A stretch of 64,000 nucleotides of DNA from Algoriphagus lacus (GCF_003583985.1 NZ_QXML01000007.1:62001-126000); one strand, 5' to 3'. Numbered from the stretch's first letter, positions 52,266-61,539 are shown. Notes: a model not told the origin generated them from the letters alone. Numbers and translations: made by a program.

Positions 52266-52595
52266 ATGGATACTTACGATATAATGCTTTATGCCACCTA
52301 CGCGCTAGCCGTAGTTGGTACCCTATTGTCGATAGTTTTGCCTCTTATAAAGTCTTTGGACGATCCCAAAGGTTTGATGAAGTCTGGCTTGGGTATTTTG
52401 GGTCTTGCAGTTTTATTCTTCATTTCATACTCTGTTTCTGGAAATGAAGTACTGCCGAAGTTTGAAGGTGATCCTTTCAACTTGACTCCTGGTATGTCCC
52501 AAACAATTGGTGGAATGTTGGTATTGACCTACGTGTTGTCAGTAGTAACAATTTTATCAATTTTTGTATCAGAACTATTTAAAGCTGTTAGATAA
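52266..52595 (+). CDS. Small three-helix membrane protein between exbB and exbD
   Basis: A 109-residue protein with three likely membrane helices, at about 7-27 (IMLYATYALAVVGTLLSIVL), 41-59 (SGLGILGLAVLFFISYSVS) and 82-104 (IGGMLVLTYVLSVVTILSIF), linked by short loops with KSLDDPKGLMK and an extracytoplasmic segment FEGDPFNLTPG. No family name recognised. It sits between channel and rod genes and stops one base before exbD, so it is very likely a subunit or assembly factor of this motor. Confidence 0.75.
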   Translation: MDTYDIMLYATYALAVVGTLLSIVLPLIKSLDDPKGLMKSGLGILGLAVLFFISYSVSGNEVLPKFEGDPFNLTPGMSQTIGGMLVLTYVLSVVTILSIFVSELFKAVR

Positions 52596-52596
52596 A

Positions 52597-53232
52597 ATGG
52601 CAAAAAATAAGAATAGAATGAGTAATGAGATTAACGCAGGCTCGATGGCTGACATTGCCTTCCTGCTGTTGATCTTCTTCCTCGTTACCACTACGATTGC
52701 TTCAGATAAGGGTATATTAAATATCCTTCCTCCGAAGCAAGACCCGAATGTGCCACCACCAGACATCAAAGTTAACGAGAGAAATATTTTCGCTATTTTG
52801 ATCAATGCGAACAATGATCTGTTGGTGGAAGGTGAATACAGGAGGACAACAGATGACTTGGACAAAGACATCAAAGAATTTATTCTGAATTTTGGTGATC
52901 CAGATGAGGAAGCTGTTGCCTTGTTCAATTCTCTTCCGGCTTCTCTTAAATCTCAAGCTCTAAGGAGACCTGAATCATCTGATCATCCTGGTGAAGCGGT
53001 AGTTTCTATTAAAACTGACCGTGGTACCAGTTACGAGCTTTATCTTGAGGTATTTGATGCGGCTAAGAAGGCTTATTTTGAAATCTACGCTGAGCGAGTT
53101 GGCCTGACGGCTGATGAATATAGAGCTCTAACCGGCGATGACGAAGCTTCTAAGGCACTTCAAGACAGAGGAAAAGAAGGAATTCCGATGGCTATTTCGA
53201 TTGCTGAACCAAATAAAATAGGAGGGAATTAA
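52597..53232 (+). CDS. exbD: ExbD/TolR-family protein, first copy with long periplasmic domain
   Basis: A 211-residue rod subunit. The cytoplasmic tail ends in EINAGSMADIAFLLLIFFLVTT, where D19 is the conserved proton-carrying aspartate at the membrane helix start. The periplasmic domain (about 45-211) is longer than the ~100 residues of E. coli ExbD and contains an inserted segment between the two halves (around 85-150, LNFGDPDEEAVALFNSLPAS). One base after the small membrane protein gene; ATG 52597 chosen over an in-frame codon 33 bases upstream. Confidence 0.88.
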   Translation: MAKNKNRMSNEINAGSMADIAFLLLIFFLVTTTIASDKGILNILPPKQDPNVPPPDIKVNERNIFAILINANNDLLVEGEYRRTTDDLDKDIKEFILNFGDPDEEAVALFNSLPASLKSQALRRPESSDHPGEAVVSIKTDRGTSYELYLEVFDAAKKAYFEIYAERVGLTADEYRALTGDDEASKALQDRGKEGIPMAISIAEPNKIGGN

Positions 53233-53233
53233 G

Positions 53234-53695
53234 ATGTCAAAGTTTGCTAAAAAACCGAAACCCTTACCAGCTGTATCTACAGCATCTCTTCCTGATATTG
53301 TCTTCATGTTGTTGTTTTTCTTCATGGTGACAACAGTTTTGAGGGAGCAAGATCTATTAGTTGAACAAAAGATCCCGCAAGCAACTCAGCTTCAAAAGCT
53401 TCAGAACAAAACCTTGATTTCTTACATCTTTATCGGTAAACCAAAAAATACTGGTCTATACGGTTCTGAGCCTAGGATTCAGGCAAATGATGTTTTAATT
53501 GGTACTCCAGATATCGTTCAGTGGGTAAACCAAGAAAGAGATTTGCTTCCTGAAGCGGATAGAGGTTTGATCACTATTTCGATGAAAGTGGATAAAGATG
53601 TTAAGATGGGTCCTGTTTCTGATGTTCAAACTGAACTCAGGAATGCGGATGCTAGACGTGTACTTTACGCCTCTAGTACAAAAGTTCCCAATTAA
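53234..53695 (+). CDS. exbD: ExbD/TolR-family protein, second copy
   Basis: A 153-residue ExbD. The start MSKFAKKPKPLPAVSTASL is followed by PDIVFMLLFFFMVTTVL with the conserved D21. The periplasmic part has the usual size. Preceded by GGAGGG ending seven bases before the ATG, inside the end of the first exbD. Two different ExbDs next to one ExbB would allow a heteromeric rod dimer. Ends before a strong terminator. Confidence 0.88.
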   Translation: MSKFAKKPKPLPAVSTASLPDIVFMLLFFFMVTTVLREQDLLVEQKIPQATQLQKLQNKTLISYIFIGKPKNTGLYGSEPRIQANDVLIGTPDIVQWVNQERDLLPEADRGLITISMKVDKDVKMGPVSDVQTELRNADARRVLYASSTKVPN

Positions 53696-53715
53696 GATTT
53701 CAATCCTTATATTTA

Positions 53716-53746
53716 AAGCCATCCTGGGTTCAGGGTGGCTTTTTTA
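53716..53746 (+). terminator. Terminator of the exbB-X-exbD-exbD operon
   Basis: Eleven-base-pair stem (53716-53726 with 53731-53741, one G-U), GGTT loop and T run. It ends 11 bases before the next start codon. Confidence 0.85.
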
Positions 53747-53756
53747 TTTTCCTCCA

Positions 53757-55070
53757 ATGAAATTTATCTTAAGCAATAAATCTAAAGTCCAAGGCGCGTG
53801 GGCGATGTATGACTGGGCCAACTCCGTTTACAGTTTGGTTATCACTTCCACTATATTTCCAGTCTATTATAACAGCGTCACTAAAGGTGTTGATGGATCT
53901 GATAGAGTCAATTTTTTTGGTTGGGAAGTAGTTAACACAGTACTTTATTCTTATTCTATTTCATTTTCATTTTTGGTAATCGCGATTCTCTCACCATTAC
54001 TTTCTGGCATAGCTGATGCCTCTGGAAATAAGCTCTTTTTTATGAAATTTTTCGCGTATTTGGGATCCGTAGCCTGCATTGGATTATTTTTCTTTGATGG
54101 GAGTAATCTTGAGTTTGGGATTTTATGCAGTGTTTTGGCAAGTATTGGTTATGCTGGTAGTATTGTGTTTTATAATGCTTACCTACCCGAAATCGCTGAT
54201 GAGCATGAATATGATTTTCTAAGCGCTCGAGGTTTTGCACTTGGCTACATTGGAAGTGTAATTTTATTAGTCTTTAACCTTCTGATGATTCAGTTTCCCG
54301 AATCGTTTGGAGTGCCGGAGGGAAGTTTTGCAGCTCGTTTTTCATTTTTGATTACCGGGTTATGGTGGGCAGGTTTCGCTCAAATTCCATTTCGAATACT
54401 TCCTAAAAATCCCTACCAAAAGATAATTTCAAGTAAGTTTTTTTTAAAGGGTTACGAAGAAATTCGTTCAGTTTTTCAGGAAGTCAAAAAGATCCCAGTT
54501 ATGAAGCGCTTCCTGGCTTCATTCTTTTTCTATTCCATGGGGGTTCAAACTGTTATGTATCTGGCGGCATCCTTTGGTGATAAGGAGTTGGGAATGCCAG
54601 GAGATCAATTGATACTAACTGTATTGATAATTCAATTTGTGGCGATTGGAGGAAGTTATCTCTTCGCTTTTATTTCAAAATTTTTTGGCAATAAAATCAG
54701 TTTGATGATCATGGTTTTGATATGGATTGGCATCTGCGGCGCTGCATATTATGTCTATTCAGTATACCAGTTTTATGCCTTGGCGTTTGTAGTAGGTATG
54801 GTAATGGGTGGGATTCAGTCTCTTTCCAGATCTACTTTTTCAAAACTTATCCCCGAGGAAACTACAGATCATGCATCCTATTTCAGTTTTTATGATGTAA
54901 CTGAAAAAATGGCTATTGTCTTGGGGACCTTTACTTACGGTGCAATTGAGCAACTTACAGGGAGTATGCGAAATAGTGCTGTTTCCCTTGGCGTTTTCTT
55001 TTTGGTGGGTCTTGGTTTTTTGTTTTTGGTCAGTATACCTAAAAAGCTTCTTTCGCCAAAAACCATCTAA
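53757..55070 (+). CDS. UMF1/Atg22-like MFS transporter
   Basis: A 437-residue major facilitator with about 12 helices. The N-terminal QGAWAMYDWANSVYSLVI is diagnostic of the UMF1 (unidentified major facilitator 1) family, related to the vacuolar amino-acid effluxer Atg22. A second family segment is GGIQSLSRSTFSKLIP. Substrate unknown; amino acids are possible by analogy. The ATG at 53757 is chosen; the frame is open upstream through the exbD gene but gives no plausible family start. AT-rich compared with genes further left. Confidence 0.85.
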   Translation: MKFILSNKSKVQGAWAMYDWANSVYSLVITSTIFPVYYNSVTKGVDGSDRVNFFGWEVVNTVLYSYSISFSFLVIAILSPLLSGIADASGNKLFFMKFFAYLGSVACIGLFFFDGSNLEFGILCSVLASIGYAGSIVFYNAYLPEIADEHEYDFLSARGFALGYIGSVILLVFNLLMIQFPESFGVPEGSFAARFSFLITGLWWAGFAQIPFRILPKNPYQKIISSKFFLKGYEEIRSVFQEVKKIPVMKRFLASFFFYSMGVQTVMYLAASFGDKELGMPGDQLILTVLIIQFVAIGGSYLFAFISKFFGNKISLMIMVLIWIGICGAAYYVYSVYQFYALAFVVGMVMGGIQSLSRSTFSKLIPEETTDHASYFSFYDVTEKMAIVLGTFTYGAIEQLTGSMRNSAVSLGVFFLVGLGFLFLVSIPKKLLSPKTI

Positions 55071-55072
55071 CT

Positions 55073-56542
55073 ATGTTGAAAATTCTCTCAGGCAATCAAG
55101 TTAAAAAGTTGGACTCAGCTCATTTAGAGCTAAAAGTAATTTCAAGTTTTGAATTGATGGAGCGTGCTGCTGTGGGATTTTCCAATTGGTGGAAATCAAA
55201 GCTTTTCTCAAAGAATCTTCCGGTTTTTGTTTTTTGTGGAGCAGGAAATAATGGTGGTGATGGATTTGCTATAGCCCGATTGCTTCATAAAATGGATTAT
55301 ACTGTTTCAGTTTTTAAGTGTTTCGAAGACAGAACATCCTTAAGTGAAGATGCAGGTAAAAACTATGCTCTGCTTTCGGAAGGGATTGAAATAAAATCAT
55401 GGCAGGAATTTGATCCTACTAGGAAGGGGATTTTGATCGATGCTTTTCTTGGAGTTGGTTTTAAAGGGGCTTTGAGATCCGATGCAGAAGGTATTATTGA
55501 AAAAATTAATTCTTTTACAGGTAAGATTATTGCTGTTGATATTCCAAGTGGATTACCCTCAGATGATGTTTTGAAGGGCAATTGCGTTCGGGCAAGTATA
55601 ACGGTAACCTTTGCTTTTCCAAAGTTGTCTTTGCTTTTCCCTGAGCATGCAAGAAATGTTGGAGAAATAGTATTGGTGGATATTGGGATTTCGGATGGGG
55701 AATATGATTCTTTTTCGAGTTCTTTTTTCTATTTGAGGGATAGGGATATTTCCGGATTTCATCGGGAGTTTCATCGGTTTTCCCATAAAGGTGATTTTGG
55801 GAAAGTTTTGCTTATCGGAGGAAGTAAAGGGAAGATGGGAGCGGTAGTTCTTTCCTCAAAAAGTGCCCTTCGTACAGGATCTGGATTGGTATCTTGTAAA
55901 GTGGATTCCGAGGAGAGGCTTATCCTCCAAACCGCCGTTCCGGAAGCCATGTGCAGATTGGAAGAAAAGATTGATTATCGTGAATTTGATGCAATAGGAG
56001 TAGGTCCTGGATTGGGAACAGAAGGTAAAACAGCTTTGCTGGAAGATCTATTTGAGCGGTATTCCAAGCCCTTGGTTTTGGATGCTGATGCAATAAACCT
56101 CTTAGCTTTGAATCAGCATTTGATTCCTATGATTCCCAAAAACAGTATTCTTACGCCTCATTTGGGTGAATTTGATCGGCTGCTAGGCACGTCTGTCAAT
56201 CACTTGGAAAGACTTGAAAAGGCTTTCCTTTTTTGCAAAAAGTGGGGGTTGAATTTGGTGATCAAGGGTGCTAATTCAGTGATTTGTTTGGCTGATGGTC
56301 GTCAGATTTTCAACTCATCAGGTACGAAATACATGGCTACGGGTGGCTCGGGAGATGTGTTGACAGGTATACTTACTTCTTTTCTAGGTCAGTCTTATTC
56401 TCCTGAACAAGCACTCATTTGTGGTGTTTTTCATCATGGATTAGCGGGAGAACTTGCAGGGAAAATTAAAAGAAGGGGCACAATTGCTTCGGATATTATA
56501 GAGGCTATTCCTGACACATTCATTCAGCTTGATATTTCTTGA
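55073..56542 (+). CDS. nnr: Bifunctional NAD(P)HX epimerase / ADP-dependent dehydratase
   Basis: A 489-residue fusion. The N-terminal YjeF domain (about 1-210) has FCGAGNNGGDGFAIARLL and VAVDIPSGLPSDD; the C-terminal ribokinase-like dehydratase has GKVLLIGGSKGKMGA, GVGPGLGT, LTPHLGEF and MATGGSGDVLTG. It repairs damaged hydrated NAD(P)H. Two bases after the UMF1 stop, so probably cotranscribed with it. Confidence 0.93.
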   Translation: MLKILSGNQVKKLDSAHLELKVISSFELMERAAVGFSNWWKSKLFSKNLPVFVFCGAGNNGGDGFAIARLLHKMDYTVSVFKCFEDRTSLSEDAGKNYALLSEGIEIKSWQEFDPTRKGILIDAFLGVGFKGALRSDAEGIIEKINSFTGKIIAVDIPSGLPSDDVLKGNCVRASITVTFAFPKLSLLFPEHARNVGEIVLVDIGISDGEYDSFSSSFFYLRDRDISGFHREFHRFSHKGDFGKVLLIGGSKGKMGAVVLSSKSALRTGSGLVSCKVDSEERLILQTAVPEAMCRLEEKIDYREFDAIGVGPGLGTEGKTALLEDLFERYSKPLVLDADAINLLALNQHLIPMIPKNSILTPHLGEFDRLLGTSVNHLERLEKAFLFCKKWGLNLVIKGANSVICLADGRQIFNSSGTKYMATGGSGDVLTGILTSFLGQSYSPEQALICGVFHHGLAGELAGKIKRRGTIASDIIEAIPDTFIQLDIS

Positions 56543-56606
56543 TTTATTTTGGAATTGGATAAACTTAAATTTTCCAGGAGGGGTTTTCAAACCATAGATT
56601 TTTACC

Positions 56607-57794
56607 ATGAAAAATGAAAAAGCCCTGCTCTGGACTTTAGCAGCGATTAATTTCATCCACATTGTTGACTTCATGATTCTCATGCCGCTGGGACCTCAGC
56701 TAATGAGAATCTTTGAGATTGGTCCTGGTGAGTTTAGTCTTCTCGTATCTTCGTACACCTTTAGCGCCGGTGCTTCCAGTTTTTTCGGTGCCTTTTTCTT
56801 GGACCGGTTTGACCGAAAGAAAATACTACTCTGGGTTTATGTGGGGTTTATGATAGGTACGTTAGGTTGTGCACTCTCCCCAAGTTATGGAATTCTGTTA
56901 GTAGCAAGGGTGGTTTCAGGGGTTTTTGGTGGGCTTACCTCAGCGTTGATATTGGCAATCATTGGAGACGTGATACCTAATGAGAAAAGAGGGAGTGCAA
57001 TGGGGCTGGTGATGGCTGCTTTTTCCTTTGCTTCTGTTATGGGTGTTCCTTTGGGGCTGTTTTTGGCTAGCTTATCCAATTGGCAAACACCATTTTATAT
57101 TCTTACTGGCCTTTCGGTGTTAAGTTTGGGAATGATTGTCCGCTTTATTCCACCTATAGCGGGGCACTTGGGAGTGGAAATTAAAAGACCTCACCCGCTT
57201 GAGGTGATTTCTCGGGTAACCAGTAACAGCAATCAAATGAAAGCCATTACACTTTCCATCATGATGATGTTTGGGCAGTTTATGATCATCCCTTTTTTGA
57301 GCCCCTTTAATGTAGCCAATGTTGGATTCAGTGAAATGCAGCTGACTTACATCTACATGGCAGGAGGCGCATTTACCATATTCACTTCTCCATGGGTAGG
57401 AAAATTGGCAGATAGGCATGGAAAGCTGAAGGTATTTACCATTTTCATGATATTGAACCTGATTCCAATCGGAATAATTACCCATTTGGGAGTCACTCCG
57501 ATTCCGCTTGTTTTGATTGTTACTACGATGTTTTTTGTGACTTCCAACGGGCGATATGTTCCTGCTGCAGCGATTATTACCGGAACGGCTACTCCGGAGA
57601 ACAGAGGTAGTTTCTTAAGCTTCAATTCTGCTGTGCAACAAGTGGCAGCCGGATTGGCTTCCCTTGCGGCAGGGTTGATTATTGGGGAAAATGAGTTGGG
57701 TCAATTGACCAATTTCAACATTGTGGGCTATTTGGCAATATTCTTTAGTATTCTTTGTATTCCCCTTGCCAAACGAGTAACTATTGTAAGCTAA
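56607..57794 (+). CDS. MFS transporter (12 helices)
   Basis: A 395-residue major facilitator protein. Helix 1 begins WTLAAINFIHIVDFMILMPLG, the loop 2-3 signature is FLDRFDRKKILLW, and the second-half counterpart is GKLADRHGKLKVFT. The type resembles drug/arabinose efflux permeases (AraJ-like); substrate unknown. 64 bases after nnr; ends in the strong bidirectional terminator shared with asnS. Confidence 0.8.
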   Translation: MKNEKALLWTLAAINFIHIVDFMILMPLGPQLMRIFEIGPGEFSLLVSSYTFSAGASSFFGAFFLDRFDRKKILLWVYVGFMIGTLGCALSPSYGILLVARVVSGVFGGLTSALILAIIGDVIPNEKRGSAMGLVMAAFSFASVMGVPLGLFLASLSNWQTPFYILTGLSVLSLGMIVRFIPPIAGHLGVEIKRPHPLEVISRVTSNSNQMKAITLSIMMMFGQFMIIPFLSPFNVANVGFSEMQLTYIYMAGGAFTIFTSPWVGKLADRHGKLKVFTIFMILNLIPIGIITHLGVTPIPLVLIVTTMFFVTSNGRYVPAAAIITGTATPENRGSFLSFNSAVQQVAAGLASLAAGLIIGENELGQLTNFNIVGYLAIFFSILCIPLAKRVTIVS

Positions 57795-57835
57795 AAACCA
57801 AAAATCCCCGGTAAAGCCGGGGATTTTTGGTTTTT
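57793..57835. terminator. 19-bp perfect bidirectional terminator between MFS and asnS
   Basis: Inverted repeat without mismatch, left arm 57793-57811, right arm 57817-57835, five-base loop. A runs and T runs at both ends let it act for both convergent genes. Its left arm includes the last two bases of the MFS stop and its right arm the end of the asnS stop. Confidence 0.95.
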
Positions 57836-59285
57836 AGAATTCCGCGTTTCCTGGAGTCCTAGGGAAGGCGATTACATCCCGAATATTTCCCATTCCGGTG
57901 ACAAACTGAACCATTCGCTCGAAGCCTAATCCAAAGCCAGCATGAGGAGTGGCTCCAAATCTTCTGGTATCCAGATACCACCAAAGTTCTGCTTCAGGTA
58001 TGTGCATTTCCTGCATTCGTTGAGTCAATCGGTCCAGCCTCTCTTCGCGCTGGGAACCTCCCACGATTTCCCCAATTCCAGGGAAAAGGATATCCATAGC
58101 TGCAACGGTTTTTCCATCCTCATTCTGACGCATGTAGAAGGCTTTGATTTCCTTTGGATAATCAGTCAGAATTACCGGTTTTTTGAAATGTTTTTCCACC
58201 AAGAAACGCTCATGTTCAGACTGCAAGTCTGCACCCCAAGATTCAATAAGGTAGTTGAATTTCTTCTTTTTGTTCGGGTTGGAATTTTTCAGGATATCGA
58301 TAGCCTCGGTGTAGGTTAGGCGGACAAAGTCGTTTTCAACAACGAATTTCAGCTTTTCTATGAGCCCTAATTCACTTCTTTGATCCGCAGGCTTGGTGTT
58401 CTCTTCCTCAAGTGCTCGCTGAGCAAGGAATTGAAGATCTTCAGCACAGTTTTCAAGTGCGTACTTGATCACGTATTTTAAGAAGTCCTCTGCCAGATTT
58501 TGGTTGTCTTCAGCATCGTAGAAGGCCATTTCCGGCTCGATCATCCAAAACTCCGCTAGGTGACGGGTGGTATTGGAATTTTCTGCACGGAAAGTTGGTC
58601 CGAAAGTGTAAATCTCGGACAACGCCATTGCAGCCAATTCTCCCTCCAATTGACCTGAAACAGTAAGGTTGGTTTCCCGCTCGAAGAAATCCTGTTTGAA
58701 ATCGATCTTTCCGTCCTCAGTTCTGGGAGGATTTCCAAGCTCAAAGGTGGTTACTTTAAAGGTTTCTCCTGCACCCTCAGCATCGGATGCCGTGATGATT
58801 GGTGTGTGGATATAAAAGAATCCTTTGTCATTGAAATACTTATGAACAGCAAAAGCTAATGCATGTCTCACCCGAAAAACAGCTCCAAACGTGTTGGTCC
58901 GCATTCGGAGGTGAGCAATTTCCCGCAAAAACTCAAGTGAGTGTTTTTTAGGCTGTAAAGGATATTTCTCAGGATCTGCCTCTCCTAGGATTTCAATTGT
59001 TTTCGCATTGAGCTCGGAAGCTTGACCTGAACCTTGGGATTCAACTACAGTTCCGGATATTTTCAAACATGCACCGGTACTGCATTTTTTCAGAATATCC
59101 TCAGAAATCAGGTTTGGATCAGCCACTACCTGATAATTGGTAATTATGGAGCCGTCATTGAGTGCGATGAAAGAAACATTTTTATTGCTTCTTTTGGTAC
59201 GTACCCAACCCATCAGGGTGATTTCTTGTCCGATCGGGTTTTGTTCCAGGATGGTCTTGATTTTGACCCGTTTGTTGAATGCCAT
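57834..59285 (-). CDS. asnS: Asparaginyl-tRNA synthetase
   Basis: A 483-residue class II synthetase. The N-terminal OB-fold anticodon-binding domain (about 15-115, [15 protein letters not shown]) precedes the catalytic core with motif 2 [21 protein letters not shown] and motif 3 [12 protein letters not shown]. The segment [10 protein letters not shown] is typical of AsnRS rather than AspRS. It charges tRNA-Asn directly, so this organism need not rely on the amidotransferase route for asparagine. The ATG at 59285 gives the family start; a longer frame adds 19 residues. Confidence 0.95.
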   Translation of the reverse strand: MAFNKRVKIKTILEQNPIGQEITLMGWVRTKRSNKNVSFIALNDGSIITNYQVVADPNLISEDILKKCSTGACLKISGTVVESQGSGQASELNAKTIEILGEADPEKYPLQPKKHSLEFLREIAHLRMRTNTFGAVFRVRHALAFAVHKYFNDKGFFYIHTPIITASDAEGAGETFKVTTFELGNPPRTEDGKIDFKQDFFERETNLTVSGQLEGELAAMALSEIYTFGPTFRAENSNTTRHLAEFWMIEPEMAFYDAEDNQNLAEDFLKYVIKYALENCAEDLQFLAQRALEEENTKPADQRSELGLIEKLKFVVENDFVRLTYTEAIDILKNSNPNKKKKFNYLIESWGADLQSEHERFLVEKHFKKPVILTDYPKEIKAFYMRQNEDGKTVAAMDILFPGIGEIVGGSQREERLDRLTQRMQEMHIPEAELWWYLDTRRFGATPHAGFGLGFERMVQFVTGMGNIRDVIAFPRTPGNAEF

Positions 59286-59388
59286 TAGCGATTTTTTTAT
59301 CGGAAAAAAGTTCTTTTCCGGCCATTTTTTAGTGGAATGCAAAAAAACGATTAAATCACCTTTTTATCAAAAAATTGCCTCTTTTTCC

Positions 59389-59396
59389 TAAATTTG
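59389..59396 (+). promoter_or_regulatory. Candidate -7 element of rpoN
   Basis: TAAATTTG, exact fit to the Bacteroidota -7 motif, 66 bases before the rpoN ATG. No TTG at the usual distance, so only a weak call. Confidence 0.3.
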
Positions 59397-59461
59397 GTCA
59401 ACTGGCTTTTTCCAAAGGAAAAGCTTTTTTAAACCCAACTAGCAGGTTTTAACTGATTTCA

Positions 59462-60919
59462 ATGCAAAAGCTTAATCTTAGTCAATCTCTTTCTCAAAAG
59501 CTTTCACCCCAGCAAATCCAGTTTATCAAACTGCTTCAAGTGCCTACCGCCGAGCTGGATACCCGAATTGAAGAGGAGCTGGAAATCAATCCTGCACTCG
59601 AGGAGGGGAAGGAAGAAGAGACGGAACAATCCCAGGATGATGATTTTGAGGATTCCTACGATGACGACTTGGGAAGAGATGATCACGAACTCAATCTGGA
59701 TGACTATCTGGATGATGAATACAGTGGGTATAAGATGCAGGGCGACGGAAATTACAATTCCGATGATGATGATCGGGAGATTCCGATTTCCTCACAAACC
59801 TCATTGCATGAACAATTGATCACTCAGCTCAATTTTTTGAAACTGGATGATCGCCAGAAGATTATTGGGCAACAATTAATCGGAAGTATTGAAAATGATG
59901 GCTATATCCGAAGAGATTTGGAGGCGATAATCAATGATTTGGCATTTAGCCAAAACATTGAAACTGATATTGACGAATTGGAGGAAATCCTTCGAAAAAT
60001 TCAAACCTTCGACCCTGCAGGAATCGCTGCACGTACTCTTCAGGAATGCCTGATTATCCAGTTGGAGCGAAAAGAACATCCTGACGATCCGGTTGTGAAG
60101 CATGCTTTATTGATCGTTCAGGATTGTTTTGAAGAGTTTACAAAAAAACACTATTCCAAGATCCAAAAGCGTTTGGACCTGGACGAAGAAGGTATCAAGG
60201 ATGCAGTCAATCTGATTACCCGCTTGAATCCAAAACCTGGAGGGGCTTCCGATGGGTTGGTCAGGACACAGTATATCATTCCTGATTTTATTTTGACCAA
60301 TAACGGAGGCAAGCTGGAAGTCAGCCTGAATTCCAAAAATGCTCCTGAACTGAGGATTTCAAGATCTTATGCGGACATGTTTGATGCATATGACAAGAGT
60401 GATAAGAAGGATAAGAAGTTGAAGGATACGGTCACTTTTGTGAAGCAAAAACTGGATGCGGCAAAATGGTTTATTGATGCCATCAAGCAGCGACAAAACA
60501 CGCTGTTGAGGACAATGGAGGCGATATTGAATTACCAAAAGGAGTTTTTCATTGACGGTGATGAAACCAATCTGCGCCCCATGATCCTGAAAGATATTGC
60601 CGAGCGAATTGACATGGATATTTCTACCGTTTCCAGAGTTGCCAATAGCAAGTCCATTCAGACGGAATTTGGAGTCTATCCTTTGAAATACTTTTTCTCA
60701 GAAGGAATCGCTACAGACAGTGGGGAAGATGTAAGTAATCGCGAAGTGAAATCCGTATTGCAAGGGATGGTAGATGCAGAAGATAAAAAGCGACCGCTTT
60801 CTGATGACAAGCTGGTGAAAATGCTGAATAAATTAGGCTACAACATAGCACGAAGGACTGTCGCCAAATACCGTGAGCAGCTTCAGATTCCAGTGGCAAG
60901 ACTTAGAAAGGAACTGTAG
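59462..60919 (+). CDS. rpoN: RNA polymerase sigma-54 factor
   Basis: A 485-residue RpoN. Region I has LNLSQSLSQKLSPQQIQFIKLL and the Gln-rich activator-interaction segment. An acidic linker (about 55-105) is unusually long and Asp-rich (DDDFEDSYDDDLGRDDHE). The core-binding domain follows, and the RpoN box IARRTVAKYREQ lies near the C-terminus with the helix-turn-helix IDMDISTVSRVANSK. It directs transcription at -24/-12 promoters with AAA+ activators. Overlaps the next gene by one base. Confidence 0.95.
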   Translation: MQKLNLSQSLSQKLSPQQIQFIKLLQVPTAELDTRIEEELEINPALEEGKEEETEQSQDDDFEDSYDDDLGRDDHELNLDDYLDDEYSGYKMQGDGNYNSDDDDREIPISSQTSLHEQLITQLNFLKLDDRQKIIGQQLIGSIENDGYIRRDLEAIINDLAFSQNIETDIDELEEILRKIQTFDPAGIAARTLQECLIIQLERKEHPDDPVVKHALLIVQDCFEEFTKKHYSKIQKRLDLDEEGIKDAVNLITRLNPKPGGASDGLVRTQYIIPDFILTNNGGKLEVSLNSKNAPELRISRSYADMFDAYDKSDKKDKKLKDTVTFVKQKLDAAKWFIDAIKQRQNTLLRTMEAILNYQKEFFIDGDETNLRPMILKDIAERIDMDISTVSRVANSKSIQTEFGVYPLKYFFSEGIATDSGEDVSNREVKSVLQGMVDAEDKKRPLSDDKLVKMLNKLGYNIARRTVAKYREQLQIPVARLRKEL

Positions 60920-61539
60920 TGCTAAGGTCGATTGCGTTGGTGATTTCGGTGGTTTTTCAGCCTTTGCTGATGCCAGCTATGGTTTATGGTTTATTGCTTT
61001 TCGCTGTACCGGAAGCTTCGAGTATTCCTGAAGAATTCAAAGACAGAATATTTTTTCTTATTGTTCTATCTACTTTACTTATCCCAATGATCACCATTAT
61101 TGGTCTTAGAATCAGCGGAATGGTGAAAAGTTTGCATATGCCGGAAGTTCAGGAACGAAGGGTTCCTTTTTTGATTACCACTGCATTCTATCTGATGACA
61201 ACTTGGTTTTTATACCAAAAGACAGATATGGATCCAGTTCTTTGGCAAAGTTTGGCAGTGATTTGTGTGGCTGTAATATTCCTCACAATCATTACATTTT
61301 TCTGGAAAATGTCCGCTCATATGACAGGACTGGGAGGATTGCTAGGGGTAGTTGTGGTGTTGGGAAGTAAATTCCCAACGTTTGAAGTTGTTTATCCACT
61401 CTTGGGAGCACTTATTCTTTGTGGTATTGTAGCTTCTTCAAGACTATTGCTTCAGGCCCATAAGCCGGTTGAGGTGTATGCAGGATGGCTAGCAGGATTT
61501 GCCATTTGTTGGATTGGTTTTAATCTGATTTGGGTATAA
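60919..61539 (+). CDS. PAP2-like integral membrane protein
   Basis: A 206-residue protein with about six helices. The third PAP2 motif is recognisable as SRLLLQAHKPVEVYAG (S174-R175...H181), and the second as KMSAHMTGLGG (130-140, with H135 but not the classical PSGH). The first motif KxxxxxxRP is only hinted at near 70-83 (MPEVQERRVP). Lipid phosphatases of this superfamily remove phosphates from undecaprenyl-PP or phosphatidic acid. GTG start shares its G with the rpoN stop TAG. Could be a divergent phosphatase or an inactive relative. Confidence 0.65.
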   Translation: MLRSIALVISVVFQPLLMPAMVYGLLLFAVPEASSIPEEFKDRIFFLIVLSTLLIPMITIIGLRISGMVKSLHMPEVQERRVPFLITTAFYLMTTWFLYQKTDMDPVLWQSLAVICVAVIFLTIITFFWKMSAHMTGLGGLLGVVVVLGSKFPTFEVVYPLLGALILCGIVASSRLLLQAHKPVEVYAGWLAGFAICWIGFNLIWV

